DNA from: Sphingomonas sp.
GTDB taxonomy: Bacteria > Pseudomonadota > Alphaproteobacteria > Sphingomonadales > Sphingomonadaceae
Direction: 5' to 3'
Assembly (NCBI RefSeq): GCF_017745215.1
Contig: NZ_JAGHZV010000002.1
Span: 124,001 to 188,000, forward strand
DNA: 64,000 nt
Within the stretch, counting starts at the first letter, position 1; every line of letters starts with the position of its first letter. The notes below the pieces were generated by a model. It ran no database searches and was not told the origin of the DNA. It worked only from the letters and a program-made list of their open reading frames with translations. The position numbers and the translations under genes were made by a program. This document shows positions 28,111-38,648 of this stretch, piece by piece.

Positions 28111-30893
28111 CAGAATGCGGTCCCTACGTTGAAAGTGAAGAGCTTAGGATCGTCGCCCTTGGCAGTGATGAGGGCTTTCGAAATGTCGAGGCGGAGCGGC
28201 CCGAAGGGCGAGTTCCAGTTCACGCCGAAGCCGACCGCGATGCGCGGCTTGGGCGTATCGCCCACGAAACGCTCGATGAACGGCTGGGTGGGAACGTTGT
28301 ACGGCGCGTTGATCGACGTGCCCGAGCACGGGCTGGCGGTGCTCGACGAAAAGCCGATCGCGCAAGTGGTCAGCGAACCGGCGTTGACCCCGTCGCTGGC
28401 GCTCACGACATAATATTGGTTGCCGTTCGCGTCCTTGATGAAATTGTCCTTCGCGAGCAGCGAAGGCGAGCCGTCGGCGTTGAACAACAGGTTGCCGCTG
28501 CCGTCCTTGGCCTGATCGAAGGTCATTGTCTTCGCCGGCTTGGCGATGCCCCAGAGCGCGCCCATCTGGACGAAGATCGACGGACGCAGGCCCAGTTCGG
28601 CCGCCCCCGCGCCCAGCGGGATCTCGAGCTCGGCCTTGCCGAGATAGTAATATTTGCCGCCCAGCGAATCGTCGAGGAACTGGTCCTTGCCGGTGATCAG
28701 CGCCTGGGTGCCGCTCGCCACGTCGCCCGAGAAGGAATAGCGCTGGACGCGCGGGCCGATGCCGCGGATGTCGAAGCCGCGGAACTGCGGTTCGCCCAGG
28801 TAGAAACGGTCGGTGATGCGCACCGTGTCGACGCCCGCGCCACGCGACGATTCGAGCGACTTGATCGCGCCGCCCTCGGCCGAGAGCGAGAAGATGAAGC
28901 CGCCGAGCACGCGCCAATATTTGTCGGCATCAATGCGCGTGCGGACGTAGCGCACGTCACCGCCGAGGCCCGCGACGTCCACGCCCGCGACCAGGCGCTG
29001 GCCGCGCGTCGGGCGCAGGCGGCTGTTGAGGCTGTCGTAGATCAGCGACAGGCCCACCGCCGAAGTCAGGCGGTTGCCCACCGCCTCGCAATAATAGCGA
29101 CCGGCCTTGAGCGGATCGCACTGGCCGCCGGTATAGAAGGTCGCCTGGTCGAGCGAGACATCGTCTTCGGAGAGCGTGTAGCGGCCCGAGAAGGTCCAAT
29201 ATTCGGTCAGCGGGATGCCGGTGACGAGCTGGAAGCCGGTCGAGACCTGGCTGTAGGTCGTCTGGCGATCCTGGCCGAGATAGTTGAACGAATTCAAGTC
29301 GCGCCGGAAGATCGTCCCGCCGAGCGCGATGTTCTTGTCGAACAGATAGGGCTCGGTGAAACCCAGCTCGACCGACTTGGAATAGGTCGAATAATCGACC
29401 GAGGCCGAGAGCACCTGCCCCTTGCCGCGGAAATTGCGCTGCTGGATCGAGGTCTGGATGATGAAGCGCTCAAGGCTCGAGAAGCCCGCCGAAAGCGAGA
29501 GCGAGCCGGTCGGCTTCTCCTCCACGTTGGCGGCGAGCACGATGCGGTCGGGCGACGAGCCTTCCTTGCGCTCGATCTCGAACTTGTCCTGGAAGAAGTC
29601 GAGGCTGTTGATGCGGTCCTGCGAGCGCTTGACCAGGAAGGTGTTGAAGGCGTCGCCTTCGGCCACGCGCATCTCGCGGCGGATCACCTTTTCCTGCGTC
29701 TGCGTGTTGCCGGTGATCTCGATCCGCTCGACGTAGGTGCGGTTCGCTTCGGCGATGTGGAAGTTGATCCCCATCGTCAGCGCTTCCTTGTCGCGCTGGT
29801 ACTCGGGGCGCACGTCGGCGAAGGCATAGCCGTAGAGGCCTGCGGTTTCGCTCAGCGAATCGATCGCATCCTCGGCCAGCTTGGCATTGTACCAGTCGCC
29901 CTTCTTGATCATCAGCCGCTCGGCGAGCTTCTTGTCGTCGAAGTCGCGGATCGCGCTGTCGACGGTGATGTCGCCGAACTTGTAGCGGGGGCCTTCCTCC
30001 ACCTTGTAGGTGATGATGAAGTCCTTCTTGTCCGGCGTCAGCTCGGCCACCGCCGAGACGACGCGGAAGTCCGCATAGCCCTCGGTCAGGTAGAATTGGC
30101 GCAGCTTCTGCTGGTCATAGGCCAGACGATCCTGGTCGTAGCTGGTATTCGAACTGAAGATCGTGGTGAGGCGCGCTTCCTTGGTCGCCATCTCGCCGCG
30201 CAGCTTGCCGTCGGAGAACACCTCGTTGCCGATGATGTTGATCTGGCGGACCTTGGACTTCGCGCCCTCGTGGATCTCGAAGATCACGTCGACGCGGTTC
30301 TGGTCGAGGCTGACCATCTTGGGCTCGACCGTGGCGGCGAAACGGCCCTGGCGGCGATAGAGCTCGATGATGCGCGCGACATCGGCGCGGACCGCGGTGC
30401 GCGTGAAGATCTGGCGGGGCCGGAGCTTGACCTCCTTGTCGATCTTGTCCTGCTTGAGGCGCTTGTTGCCCTCGAAGATCACCCGGTTGATCACCGGGTT
30501 CTCGCGGATCTTGATGACGAGGTTGCCGTCCTCGACGCCGGTGATCTCCACGTCGGCCAGCAGGTCGGAGGCGTAGAGGTCCTTGATCGCCTGGTCGACG
30601 CTCTCGTTGGTGTAGGTGTCGCCGACGCGGAGCTTGGTGTAGCTCAGCACCGTCTCGGGCTCGATGCGCTGCGAGCCCTCGACGCGCAGCGTCTTCACCA
30701 CGCGCGTCTGCTGCGCGACCGGCACGGGCACGACCGTCGTCGTCGACGGTGCGGCCGGAGTCGGCGTGGCGGCAGGCGCCGGAGCGGCCTGCTGCGCCAT
30801 CACCGGCGCGGCGATCCCCGCGGAGAGAACGGTTCCCGCGAGCAGGGTTGCCGTGGCGCGCGCGCCCAAATTGCTATTCTTCGCAGTCACCAT
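28110..30893 (-). CDS. bamA: Outer-membrane protein assembly factor BamA
   Basis: A protein of about 927 residues: signal peptide (1 to about 34, ending PVMAQQ), Pro/Ala-rich linker, five POTRA repeats (about 60-430, for example [20 protein letters not shown]), and a 16-strand barrel with [12 protein letters not shown] (the VRGF/Y loop-6 motif) and a C-terminal NVGTAF ending in Phe. It inserts beta-barrel proteins into the outer membrane. It is larger than E. coli BamA (810), partly through a long loop near residues 790-870. Start set at the ATG at 30893; another at 30917 adds 8 residues. rseP lies upstream, skp downstream. Confidence 0.96.
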   Translation of the reverse strand: MVTAKNSNLGARATATLLAGTVLSAGIAAPVMAQQAAPAPAATPTPAAPSTTTVVPVPVAQQTRVVKTLRVEGSQRIEPETVLSYTKLRVGDTYTNESVDQAIKDLYASDLLADVEITGVEDGNLVIKIRENPVINRVIFEGNKRLKQDKIDKEVKLRPRQIFTRTAVRADVARIIELYRRQGRFAATVEPKMVSLDQNRVDVIFEIHEGAKSKVRQINIIGNEVFSDGKLRGEMATKEARLTTIFSSNTSYDQDRLAYDQQKLRQFYLTEGYADFRVVSAVAELTPDKKDFIITYKVEEGPRYKFGDITVDSAIRDFDDKKLAERLMIKKGDWYNAKLAEDAIDSLSETAGLYGYAFADVRPEYQRDKEALTMGINFHIAEANRTYVERIEITGNTQTQEKVIRREMRVAEGDAFNTFLVKRSQDRINSLDFFQDKFEIERKEGSSPDRIVLAANVEEKPTGSLSLSAGFSSLERFIIQTSIQQRNFRGKGQVLSASVDYSTYSKSVELGFTEPYLFDKNIALGGTIFRRDLNSFNYLGQDRQTTYSQVSTGFQLVTGIPLTEYWTFSGRYTLSEDDVSLDQATFYTGGQCDPLKAGRYYCEAVGNRLTSAVGLSLIYDSLNSRLRPTRGQRLVAGVDVAGLGGDVRYVRTRIDADKYWRVLGGFIFSLSAEGGAIKSLESSRGAGVDTVRITDRFYLGEPQFRGFDIRGIGPRVQRYSFSGDVASGTQALITGKDQFLDDSLGGKYYYLGKAELEIPLGAGAAELGLRPSIFVQMGALWGIAKPAKTMTFDQAKDGSGNLLFNADGSPSLLAKDNFIKDANGNQYYVVSASDGVNAGSLTTCAIGFSSSTASPCSGTSINAPYNVPTQPFIERFVGDTPKPRIAVGFGVNWNSPFGPLRLDISKALITAKGDDPKLFTFNVGTAF

Positions 30894-30962
30894 CCCACCC
30901 CAGTCGGAAGCCATCATTCTCGGTTGCGTGCCTCGGCGCCGAAACGCCCTGCCTCAACCGCA

Positions 30963-32096
30963 TCAGCCGATCAACCCGGCCAGATTTTTCCATACGCCGA
31001 ACGCGCCAAGATCGTTGAGCGTCACGAACAGCATCAACGCCAGTATCGCCGCGAGCCCGCCGCGGAACGCCCACTCCATCACCTGCGGCTCCACCGGCCG
31101 GCGCCGCACTGCCTCGATCGCATAGAACAGCAGATGGCCGCCATCCAGCACGGGGACTGGCAATAGGTTGATGAATCCCAGATTAATCGAAATGAGCGCA
31201 ATCAGGAACACGAACTGCTCGGGTCCCATCGCGAGACTCTGTCCCGAAACCTGCGCGATCTTGAGCGGGCCGCCGAGCTCGCTCACCGAGCGGCGCCCGG
31301 TGAGGATCTGGCCGAGCCCGTCGATCGTCATGCGGACGATCTCGCCGGTCTGGCGCAGACCGACCAGCGGCGCCTCGATCAGGCTCACCTGCCTGAGCAC
31401 CGGCCTGGAGGCGTGGATGCCCAGCTGGCCGATCTTGTAGACGTTGCCGAAATTGTCGCGCTCGACGCGCGTGCCGATCGTCGCCTGGAGCTGCATCGGC
31501 GCGCCGCCCCGCACCAGGTCGACCGTCACCGTCTCGCCGGGGCGCAGCTGGGTGAAGCGGACCATGTCGCCATAAGTCTCGACCCCGCGCCCGCCGAGCG
31601 CGGTGATCTGATCGCCCGGCTTGAGCCCGGCCGCCGCCGCGCCGCTGCCCGGCTCGATCTTGCCGACCATCGAGGGCGTGCCGTTGATGCCATAAGCGAA
31701 GGCGAAGCCCGCGAGGATCAGGATCGCGACGAGGAAGTTGGTGACCGGCCCCGCCGCGACGATGATCGCGCGCTGCCAGAGCGGCTTGGCCTGGAAGGTC
31801 TTCGCCCGCTCCTCGGCGGGCAGCGCCATCCATTCGGCCGAGGGCTGGCCCGCGGGGTTCATGTCGCCGGCGAACTTCACATAGCCGCCGAGCGGCAGCC
31901 AGGCGAACTTCCAGCGCGTGCCGCGCTTGTCGGTGATGCCCGCCACCTCGCGGCCGAAGCCGATCGAGAATTCGTCTGCCTTCACGCCGAACAGCCGGCC
32001 GGCGAGGTAATGGCCCAGCTCATGGACGAAGACGAGCGGCCCGATCACCAGCGCGAACGCCAGGATCGTGAGGAAAAGGCCGGGGGAATTGCTCAA
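30963..32096 (-). CDS. rseP: Site-2 metalloprotease RseP
   Basis: A 377-residue intramembrane zinc protease. HExxH appears as FVHELGHYLAG near residue 23, the second motif as NLLPVPVLDGGHLLFY near residue 310, and one PDZ domain lies in the middle (about 130-210, KIEPGSGAAAAGLKPGDQIT). E. coli RseP has two PDZ domains and 450 residues, so this is the shorter alphaproteobacterial form. It cleaves membrane-spanning anti-sigma factors and signal-peptide remnants. It overlaps dxr by 4 bases. Confidence 0.95.
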   Translation of the reverse strand: MSNSPGLFLTILAFALVIGPLVFVHELGHYLAGRLFGVKADEFSIGFGREVAGITDKRGTRWKFAWLPLGGYVKFAGDMNPAGQPSAEWMALPAEERAKTFQAKPLWQRAIIVAAGPVTNFLVAILILAGFAFAYGINGTPSMVGKIEPGSGAAAAGLKPGDQITALGGRGVETYGDMVRFTQLRPGETVTVDLVRGGAPMQLQATIGTRVERDNFGNVYKIGQLGIHASRPVLRQVSLIEAPLVGLRQTGEIVRMTIDGLGQILTGRRSVSELGGPLKIAQVSGQSLAMGPEQFVFLIALISINLGFINLLPVPVLDGGHLLFYAIEAVRRRPVEPQVMEWAFRGGLAAILALMLFVTLNDLGAFGVWKNLAGLIG

Positions 32097-33250
32097 ACTA
32101 CGCAGTCCTTCACTCGCTCGCCTGCGATCCGCCGGGTTTCCGCGTCGATCGCCAGCACTGCATCGAGGCTTTCCGGAGCGGCCGGGTCATAGCGAGCCAG
32201 CGTATCGGCAACGATTGCGGCAATTTCAAGAAAGTTGAGCCGGCCCGAAAGGAAGGCTGCGACGGCCACCTCGTTCGCGGCGTTGAGGATCGCCGGGCGC
32301 GCCCCGCCCGCCGCCAGCGCGTCCTTCGCGAGCGCGAGCGCCGGGAAGCGGACGAAGTCGGGCGCCTCGAAGTCGAGCCGGCCCACCGCCACGAGGTCGA
32401 GCGGCTCGCACGGCGTCGCCATCCGCTCGGGCCAGGCAAGCGTGTGCGCGATCGGGGTGCGCATGTCGGGCGTGCCAAGCTGGGCGAGCACCGAGCCGTC
32501 GATATATTCGACCATCGAATGGATCACCGACTGGCGATGGACCAGCACGTCGAGCTGGTCGGGGCGCACCGCGAACAGGTGCAGCGCCTCGATCAGCTCG
32601 AGCCCCTTGTTCATCATCGTCGCCGAATCGACCGAGATCTTGGCGCCCATCGACCAGTTCGGATGCGCCACCGCCTGCGCCGGCGTGATGGTGCGCATCG
32701 CGTCGAGGGGAGTCTCGCGGAACGGGCCGCCGCTCGCAGTGAGGATGATCCTCCGCACGCCTTTCGGAGCGGTGCGGTCGAGGCATTGGAACACGGCATT
32801 GTGTTCCGAATCGACCGGGAGCAGCGTCGTACCGTGCTCGCGCGCGGCGGCGGTCATCACCGCGCCGGCCGAGACCAGCGCTTCCTTGTTGGCCAGCGCC
32901 ACCGTTCCGCCGCATTCGAGCGCGGCCATCACCGGCTCGAGCCCGGCGGTGCCGACGATCGCCGCCATCGTCCAGTCGGCGCCGAGCCGCGCCGCCTCGC
33001 ACACCGCGTCGGGACCTGCGGCGGTCTTGATCCCCGTCCCCGCCAGCCGCTCGCTCAGCGCGGCATGGCAGGTCGGGTCGGCGACCACCGCGAGCCGGGC
33101 GTTGGTGCGGATCGCCGCGGCGGCGAGCTTGTCGACGTCGCAGTTCGCGGTGAGCGCGATCACGTCGAACGCTTCGGGCCGGCGCTCGACCAGGTCGAGC
33201 GTCGAGCTGCCGACCGAGCCCGTCGCTCCGAGAATCGTCACGCGTTTCAC
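32093..33250 (-). CDS. dxr: 1-deoxy-D-xylulose 5-phosphate reductoisomerase
   Basis: A 385-residue enzyme of the MEP pathway that converts DXP to MEP with NADPH. The N-terminal Rossmann motif is ILGATGSVGSSTLDLV; ALANKEALVSAG near residue 125 and PVDSEHNAVFQCL near 150 (metal ligands Asp and Glu) are characteristic, as is SASGGPFR-like TASGGPFRE. The GTG at 33250 overlaps the cdsA stop (GTGA). Its upstream pathway partner IspDF is in another operon in this window. Confidence 0.96.
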   Translation of the reverse strand: MKRVTILGATGSVGSSTLDLVERRPEAFDVIALTANCDVDKLAAAAIRTNARLAVVADPTCHAALSERLAGTGIKTAAGPDAVCEAARLGADWTMAAIVGTAGLEPVMAALECGGTVALANKEALVSAGAVMTAAAREHGTTLLPVDSEHNAVFQCLDRTAPKGVRRIILTASGGPFRETPLDAMRTITPAQAVAHPNWSMGAKISVDSATMMNKGLELIEALHLFAVRPDQLDVLVHRQSVIHSMVEYIDGSVLAQLGTPDMRTPIAHTLAWPERMATPCEPLDLVAVGRLDFEAPDFVRFPALALAKDALAAGGARPAILNAANEVAVAAFLSGRLNFLEIAAIVADTLARYDPAAPESLDAVLAIDAETRRIAGERVKDCVV

Positions 33251-34017
33251 GCGAACACCAATACCAGAAGTGCCGCCGCCGGCGCGACTGCGACGAGCCC
33301 GTCGAGCCGGTCCATCAGCCCGCCATGGCCGGGGAGGAGGTTGCCGCTGTCCTTGACGCCCGCGAGGCGCTTCAGATGGCTCTCGTAGAGGTCGCCGAGC
33401 TGGGCGAGCACTGCGAGGAAGGGCGTCGCGACCGCGAGCGCCACCGGCAGCGCGAAGAGCAGCACCAGCGCGAAGGCGAACACCGTCGCCGAGACCACGC
33501 CGCCGATGAATCCCGCCCAGGTCTTGTTCGGGCTGATCTGCGGCGCGAGCTTGGCTCCGCCGATCGCGCGGCCGGCGAAATAGGCGCCGCTGTCGCACGC
33601 CCAGACCAGCGCCATCGCCCAGAAGGTGAGCAGCAGCCCATTGGGATGGCTGCGCAGCAGCACCAGCGCGATCACCGGCAGCCCGACATAGGCGACGCCC
33701 CAGGCGAGCCGCCCGCGCCGTGTCACCGCGCCGGTGAACGCCACTGCCGCGCCGAGCAGCCCGAGCACGAAGAAGCTCGGCCCCGCCGCCGCGGGCGCGA
33801 GCAGCGCGAAGGGCACGGTCACCGCATATTGCGCGATCTGCCGCTGCGCCTGGTCGGCGCCGACGATGTCGCCCCATTCGACGAGCATCAGGATGCCGAC
33901 CGCCGAGATCAGCCCCCAGAAGATCCACCCGCCGAACCAGAGCGCGGCAAAGGCCAGCGCGATCAGCGCGAAGGCGACTCCGAGACGCGTCGCGAGGTCC
34001 GACGGCTTCTTGCTCAC
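33247..34017 (-). CDS. cdsA: Phosphatidate cytidylyltransferase
   Basis: A 256-residue polytopic membrane enzyme (about 7-8 spans) that makes CDP-diacylglycerol from phosphatidate and CTP. The CDS signature runs near residues 190-240: SPNKTWAGFIGG followed by GDLYESHLKRLAGVKDSGNLLPGHGGLMDRLDG (split here only by description). The GTG at 34017 overlaps the uppS stop. Its product feeds PssA, encoded at 39134-39964. Confidence 0.94.
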   Translation of the reverse strand: MSKKPSDLATRLGVAFALIALAFAALWFGGWIFWGLISAVGILMLVEWGDIVGADQAQRQIAQYAVTVPFALLAPAAAGPSFFVLGLLGAAVAFTGAVTRRGRLAWGVAYVGLPVIALVLLRSHPNGLLLTFWAMALVWACDSGAYFAGRAIGGAKLAPQISPNKTWAGFIGGVVSATVFAFALVLLFALPVALAVATPFLAVLAQLGDLYESHLKRLAGVKDSGNLLPGHGGLMDRLDGLVAVAPAAALLVLVFA

Positions 34018-34745
34018 AACCCTCCGAAGCGGCGCTGGCGGCGGGCATATTGCTCGAGCGCCTCGCCCAGCTTGGCCTCGTCGAAATCGGGCCAGAGCGC
34101 GTCGACGAACAGCAGCTCGGCATAGGCGGCCTGCCAGAGCAGGAAGTTGGAGAGGCGCTGCTCGCCCGAGGTGCGGATCAGCAGGTCGAGCGGCGGCAGG
34201 CCCTGCGTCTCGAGCGCAGCCTCGAAGCGAGCCTCGTCGATGTCGGCGGGGTCGATCTCGCCCCTGCGCGCCTGTTCGGCGAGCGCCTGCGTCGCGGCGA
34301 TGATCTCGGCCTGGCCGCCATAGTTGAGCGCGATCACCAGGGTCGGCCCCGGATTGTCCGCTGTCCGCGCCATCGCGCCCTCGAGCTGCGCGACGATGTC
34401 GGGCGAAAGCATCCGCCACCCGCCGATGATCTTGAGCTTCACCCCTTCGGACACCAGCTCGTCGAGCTCGGCGGCGAGGAAGTGGCGGAGCAGGCCCATC
34501 AGGTCGCGGACCTCTTCCTCAGGCCGCCGCCAATTCTCCGAGGAGAAGGCGTAGAGCGTCAGCACTTCGATCCCGAAGCTGCGCGCCGCGCGGCTGATGC
34601 GCCGCACCGCCTCGACACCCTGCCTGTGCCCGGCGATCCGCGGCAGGAAGCGAGCCTTCGCCCAGCGGCCGTTGCCGTCCATGATGATCGCGACGTGGCG
34701 CGGCACCACGCTGGGCACCGGCACGGGCTTGGCCTTGGCCGCCAT
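34014..34745 (-). CDS. uppS: Undecaprenyl diphosphate synthase
   Basis: A 243-residue cis-prenyltransferase that builds the C55 lipid carrier for wall and surface polysaccharides. The catalytic Asp is in AIIMDGNGRWAK near residue 23; FSSENWRRPEEEV near 70 and LIRTSGEQRLSNFLLWQAAYAE near 195 are signatures. It overlaps cdsA by 4 bases. A REP palindrome separates it from frr upstream. Confidence 0.96.
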   Translation of the reverse strand: MAAKAKPVPVPSVVPRHVAIIMDGNGRWAKARFLPRIAGHRQGVEAVRRISRAARSFGIEVLTLYAFSSENWRRPEEEVRDLMGLLRHFLAAELDELVSEGVKLKIIGGWRMLSPDIVAQLEGAMARTADNPGPTLVIALNYGGQAEIIAATQALAEQARRGEIDPADIDEARFEAALETQGLPPLDLLIRTSGEQRLSNFLLWQAAYAELLFVDALWPDFDEAKLGEALEQYARRQRRFGGL

Positions 34746-34782
34746 GGTCAGCAGGCTCCCCTGGCGCGCATCAAAAACCAGT

Positions 34783-34865
34783 CGTCATCCCGGCGAAAGC
34801 CGGGATCCAGGGCAGCAAGCTGCGTCGCCCGTGGCCCTGGGCCCCGGCTTTCGCCGGGGTGACGG
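34783..34865. repeat. REP-like palindrome, copy 4
   Basis: A full copy (CGTCATCCCGGCGAAAG ... CGCCGGGGTGACGG) in the 145-base gap between frr and uppS, inside what is otherwise a continuous minus-strand gene series. It may attenuate or process the transcript between the translation genes and the envelope genes. Confidence 0.85.
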
Positions 34866-34890
34866 GCAGGATTGAAGGGCGACGCATGCG

Positions 34891-35454
34891 TCACTTGCCG
34901 AGGATTTCCTTTTCCTTCGCCGACGCCGCCGCATCGATCTCGGCGATCGTCGAATCGGTGAGCTTCTGCACCTCGGTCTCGGCGCGCTTGCGCTCGTCCT
35001 CGCTGATCAGGTGCTTCTTCTCGTCGGTCTTGAGATTGTCGTTGCCGTCGCGGCGCACGTTGCGCACCGCGATCCGCGCCTTCTCGGCATATTGGCTCGC
35101 GAGCTTCGCCAGCTCCTTGCGGCGCTCCTCGGTCAGGTCGGGGATCGGCAGGCGCAGCGTCTGGCCGTCCATGATCGGGTTGAGCCCGAGGCCCGCCGAG
35201 CGGATCGCCTTGTCGACCGAACCGACGTTCGACTTGTCCCACACCTGCACCGAGAGCATCCGCGGCTCGGGCGCCGACACGGTCGCGACCTGGTTGATCG
35301 GCATCTGCGAGCCATAGACCTCGACCGTCACCGGATCGAGCAGCGAGATGTTGGCGCGGCCGGTGCGCAGGCCGCCGAGATCGTGCTTCAATGCCTCGAC
35401 CGCACCGTGCATGCGGCGCTCGAGGTCGGCCTTGTCATAGGTAGGGGCGGCCAT
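34891..35454 (-). CDS. frr: Ribosome recycling factor
   Basis: A 187-residue tRNA-mimic that, with EF-G, splits post-termination ribosomes. Signatures are [27 protein letters not shown] near the N-terminus (described in two parts because of length) and the conserved C-terminal helix with [18 protein letters not shown]. Standard length. It lies 39 bases after pyrH on the minus strand, the common pyrH-frr pair. Confidence 0.97.
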   Translation of the reverse strand: MAAPTYDKADLERRMHGAVEALKHDLGGLRTGRANISLLDPVTVEVYGSQMPINQVATVSAPEPRMLSVQVWDKSNVGSVDKAIRSAGLGLNPIMDGQTLRLPIPDLTEERRKELAKLASQYAEKARIAVRNVRRDGNDNLKTDEKKHLISEDERKRAETEVQKLTDSTIAEIDAAASAKEKEILGK

Positions 35455-35493
35455 TTTCCGGCTCTCCTTTCTCTTCCTGCGTTCGCCCGTTGG

Positions 35494-36225
35494 TCAGGCG
35501 TGTTCGAGTTCGTTCTGGACGATCGTGGACGTGCCTTCGCCGCGCAGCACCGACTGGAGGTTGCCGGGCTCGCGGATGTTGAACACGACGATCGGAATGT
35601 CGTTGTCGCGGCAGAGGGCGACCGCGGAGGCGTCCATCACCTTGAGGTTGTCGGCAAGCACGCGATCGAAGCTCAGCGTGTCGTAGCGTTTCGCGCTCGC
35701 CACCTTCTTGGGATCGGCATCATAGACGCCGTCGACCGAGGTGCCCTTGAACAGCGCGTCGCAATTCATCTCGGCCGCCCGCAATGCAGCCGTGGTGTCC
35801 GTGGTGAAGAACGGGAGCCCCGTGCCGGCGGCGAAGATCACCACGCGGCCCTTCTCCATGTGCCGCATCGCCCGGCGGCGGACATAAGGCTCGCACACGC
35901 TCGCCATCGGGATCGCCGACTGGACGCGCGTCTGCACGCCGATCTTCTCGAGCACGTTCTGCATCGCGATCGCGTTCATCACGGTGGCGAGCATGCCCAT
36001 GTAATCGGCCGAGGCGCGCTCGATTCCCTGCGCCGCGCCGGCGAGCCCGCGGAAGATGTTGCCCCCGCCCACGACCATGCAGATCTCGAGGCCGCCGTCA
36101 TGCGCCGCCTTGATCTCGCCGGCGATGCGCTCGCACGTGTCGAGGTCGATGCCGAACTGGCCCTGCCCCATCAGGACCTCGCCCGAGAGCTTGAGGAGAA
36201 TGCGTTTGAAGCTTGGGAAAGTCAT
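35494..36225 (-). CDS. pyrH: UMP kinase
   Basis: A 243-residue amino-acid-kinase-fold enzyme that phosphorylates UMP to UDP. Motifs: [13 protein letters not shown] at the N-terminus, [10 protein letters not shown] near residue 55 and [20 protein letters not shown] near residue 140. The ATG at 36225 is used because it directly precedes the first strand. Order tsf-pyrH-frr is conserved, although here a small plus-strand gene and a terminator lie between tsf and pyrH. Confidence 0.96.
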   Translation of the reverse strand: MTFPSFKRILLKLSGEVLMGQGQFGIDLDTCERIAGEIKAAHDGGLEICMVVGGGNIFRGLAGAAQGIERASADYMGMLATVMNAIAMQNVLEKIGVQTRVQSAIPMASVCEPYVRRRAMRHMEKGRVVIFAAGTGLPFFTTDTTAALRAAEMNCDALFKGTSVDGVYDADPKKVASAKRYDTLSFDRVLADNLKVMDASAVALCRDNDIPIVVFNIREPGNLQSVLRGEGTSTIVQNELEHA

Positions 36226-36421
36226 CGAGCCAACTTGCGGGTGTGGGGAAGCGGCCGGGACCTTAGAGGCGCGGCACTGCGATGCCAAGCGCGGAAGCTT
36301 CGAAGTGCCGGTGGTTTTTCGATGCAGTCCCGCGGTTTCGCACGGCAGGATCGTACCGCCGCGGCACTTCGGCGCCGATCCTCACGGTTGCATGAACGGA
36401 AGGGGACGGCAGTATGTCGGC

Positions 36422-36622
36422 ATGACCAGCAATGTCGAACTCGCCGCCCGCCTGCTCCATGATGCCGCGACCTTCTTCCGCAACGTCGCCGAACAGAACC
36501 CCGCGCTCGGCGAGCAGATGCGCGACAATGCCAAGGTGTACGACCATGTCGCCGAACTGGTCGAGCGCGATCCGTTCGGGACGATCGATATCGACGGGCC
36601 CGAGCGGACCGAGCTGCATTGA
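36422..36622 (+). CDS. Small unknown protein, 66 residues
   Basis: A short, probably all-helical acidic protein (MTSNVELAARLLHDAATFFR ... DHVAELVERDPFGTIDID) without signal or membrane span. It is inserted on the plus strand between the minus-strand genes tsf and pyrH. I recognise no family. Start set at the ATG at 36422; upstream open frame has no sensible start. A perfect REP-type hairpin follows its stop by 26 bases and may be its terminator. Confidence 0.6.
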   Translation: MTSNVELAARLLHDAATFFRNVAEQNPALGEQMRDNAKVYDHVAELVERDPFGTIDIDGPERTELH

Positions 36623-36648
36623 GGGCACAGGCCCTCGCCTGCTCCCCT

Positions 36649-36684
36649 CAGCCGCCATCCCGGCGAAAGCCGGGATGGCGGCTG
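36649..36684. repeat. Short perfect REP-type hairpin, copy 5
   Basis: Two perfect 16-base arms (CAGCCGCCATCCCGGC / GCCGGGATGGCGGCTG) around a GAAA loop, the same hairpin unit that forms one arm of the longer REP elements. It lies between the convergent ends of the 66-residue gene and tsf. Confidence 0.85.
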
Positions 36685-36711
36685 ATAGGTGGTCGAGGTT
36701 TACCCGAGAAC

Positions 36712-36747
36712 GAAAACGGGCGCGGCCACCGAAGCGACCGCGCCCGT
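36712..36747 (-). terminator. Rho-independent terminator after tsf
   Basis: Stem ACGGGCGCGG (36716-36725) / CCGCGCCCGT (36738-36747). Read on the minus strand it is followed by TTTTC, and it lies 25 bases after the tsf stop, so it should end the rpsB-tsf transcript. Confidence 0.8.
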
Positions 36748-36771
36748 CTTATATCCCGAAGGAACCGAAGC

Positions 36772-37701
36772 TTACTTCTTCAGCCCCGCCGTCGCAGCGA
36801 CTTCCGCCGCGAAGTCGCTCTCTTCCTTCTCGATGCCTTCGCCGAGCTGGAAGCGGACATAGTCCTTGATCACGATCGGCGAACCCGCGTCCTTGCCCGC
36901 TTTGGCGACGACGTCGGCGACCGGGGTCTTGCCGTCGATCACGAAGGGCTGGCTCAGCAGCGCATTCTCCTTGGCGAACTTCTTCACCGCGCCGTCGACC
37001 ATCTTCTCGATGATCTCGGCCGGCTTGCCGCTCTCGGCCGCCTTCTCGGTGGCGATCGCGCGCTCGCGCTCGAGCACCTGCGGGTCGAGGCCGGTCTCGT
37101 CGAGCGCCAGCGGGAACTGCGCGGCGATGTGCATCGCGATCTGCTTGCCCAGCGGCTCGAGCACGTCGACGCCCGCGTCCGATTCGAGCGCGACGAGCAC
37201 GCCGATCTTGCCGAGGCCGGGGGCCGCGGCGTTATGGACATAAGGGATCACCGCGCCGTTCGCGACCGAGACGGCCTTGGCGCGGCGGAGCACCTGGTTC
37301 TCGCCGATCGTCGCGATGTTCGAAGTCAGCACCTCTTCCACCGTGCCGCCCTGCGCCATCGGGGTCGCCTTGAGCGCGTCGATGTCGTCGCCCTTCTCGA
37401 GCGCCAGCGCGGTCACGTCGCGGACGAACGACTGGAACTGCTCGTTCTTGGCGACGAAGTCGGTCTGCGAGTTGACTTCGACCGCGACGCCCTTGGTGCC
37501 CGCGACGGCGACGCCGACCAGGCCCTCGGCGGCGGTGCGGCTCGACTTCTTGGCGGCGGCGGCGAGGCCCTTGGTGCGCAGCCAGTCGACCGCCGCTTCC
37601 ATCTCGCCGTCGGTCTCGATCAGCGCCTTCTTGCAGTCCATCATGCCCGCGCCGGAGCGCTCGCGCAGTTCCTTCACGGCGGATGCAGTGATCTCGGCCA
37701 T
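36772..37701 (-). CDS. tsf: Translation elongation factor Ts
   Basis: A 309-residue nucleotide-exchange factor for EF-Tu. It starts [20 protein letters not shown], with the UBA-like N-terminal domain and the MDCKKAL signature; [16 protein letters not shown] near residue 75 is the second EF-Ts signature. Length is normal. It follows rpsB by 80 bases. Confidence 0.98.
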   Translation of the reverse strand: MAEITASAVKELRERSGAGMMDCKKALIETDGEMEAAVDWLRTKGLAAAAKKSSRTAAEGLVGVAVAGTKGVAVEVNSQTDFVAKNEQFQSFVRDVTALALEKGDDIDALKATPMAQGGTVEEVLTSNIATIGENQVLRRAKAVSVANGAVIPYVHNAAAPGLGKIGVLVALESDAGVDVLEPLGKQIAMHIAAQFPLALDETGLDPQVLERERAIATEKAAESGKPAEIIEKMVDGAVKKFAKENALLSQPFVIDGKTPVADVVAKAGKDAGSPIVIKDYVRFQLGEGIEKEESDFAAEVAATAGLKK

Positions 37702-37781
37702 TTCTCTATTCCTCAGTCAAAAGGTCGGGCGGAGCAGTGCGATTTGCCCTGCCCCGCCCCGATTACGAGTTCGTGACGGAA

Positions 37782-38648
37782 TCAGGCGTCGAGCTGGCGC
37801 TCGCCTTCCTCGGCCGTCTCGGGCTCGGTCGCCGCGGCCGGCGCCTCAGGCTCCGCAGCCGCGGCCGGAGCCGGGGCTTCGGCGACAGGAGCCGGAGCCT
37901 CGAACGCTTCCTCGACCGGCGGCTGCTCGGCCGCGCCGAAGTCCGCGCCGCTCATGTAGCGCGCTTCGTTGCCGCCGCGGGTCGCGGCGATCGCGATGGC
38001 TTCGCAATAGAGGCGGATCGCGCGGCTCGCGTCGTCGTTCGCGGGGACCGGGAAGGCGATGCCGTCCGGCGACACGTTCGAATCGAGGATCGCGACGACG
38101 GGGATTCCCAGCGTGTTGGCTTCCTTGATCGCCAGCTCTTCCTTGTTCGCGTCGATCACGAACATGATGTCGGGCACGCCGCCCATGTCGCGGATGCCGC
38201 CCAGCGAGAGCTTGAGCTTGTCCAGTTCGCGGGTGAGGTTCAGCACTTCCTTCTTGGTAAGGCCGTGCGTGTCGCCCGAGAGCTGCTCCTCTAGCGCCTT
38301 GAGGCGCTTGATCGACTGCGAGATCGTCTTCCAGTTGGTGAGCATGCCGCCCAGCCAGCGGTGGTTGACATAGTGCTGGCCCGCGCGCGACGCGGCCTCG
38401 GCGATCGCTTCCTGCGCCTGGCGCTTGGTGCCGACGAACAGCACCTTGCCGCCCGCGGCGACGGTGTCGCTGACGAACTGGAGCGCGCGCGCGAACAGCG
38501 GCACGGTCTGCGACAGGTCGATGATGTGGACGCCGTTGCGGTCGCCGAAGATGTAGGGCTTCATCTTCGGGTTCCAGCGATGGGTCTGGTGACCGAAGTG
38601 CGCGCCCGATTCGAGCAGCTGCTGCATGGTGACGACGGGTGCCGCCAT
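37782..38648 (-). CDS. rpsB: 30S ribosomal protein S2 with acidic C-terminal tail
   Basis: A 288-residue S2. The core ([20 protein letters not shown] ... [13 protein letters not shown] ... [19 protein letters not shown]) ends near residue 230; about 55 extra residues rich in Ala, Pro and Glu follow, not present in E. coli S2 (241 residues). The ATG at 38648 has an AAGGAG site 8 bases upstream. It heads the rpsB-tsf operon. Confidence 0.97.
   Translation of the reverse strand: MAAPVVTMQQLLESGAHFGHQTHRWNPKMKPYIFGDRNGVHIIDLSQTVPLFARALQFVSDTVAAGGKVLFVGTKRQAQEAIAEAASRAGQHYVNHRWLGGMLTNWKTISQSIKRLKALEEQLSGDTHGLTKKEVLNLTRELDKLKLSLGGIRDMGGVPDIMFVIDANKEELAIKEANTLGIPVVAILDSNVSPDGIAFPVPANDDASRAIRLYCEAIAIAATRGGNEARYMSGADFGAAEQPPVEEAFEAPAPVAEAPAPAAAAEPEAPAAATEPETAEEGERQLDA

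Noticed and set aside
28416..31166. Long plus-strand open frame antisense to bamA and rseP
   Set aside because: Same GC artefact; the minus strand carries clear POTRA and barrel sequence and the plus translation shows no domain.
36623..36771. REP hairpin as part of a CRISPR-like repeat array
   Set aside because: Copies are dispersed singly across the window, are palindromic in full and have no regular spacers.
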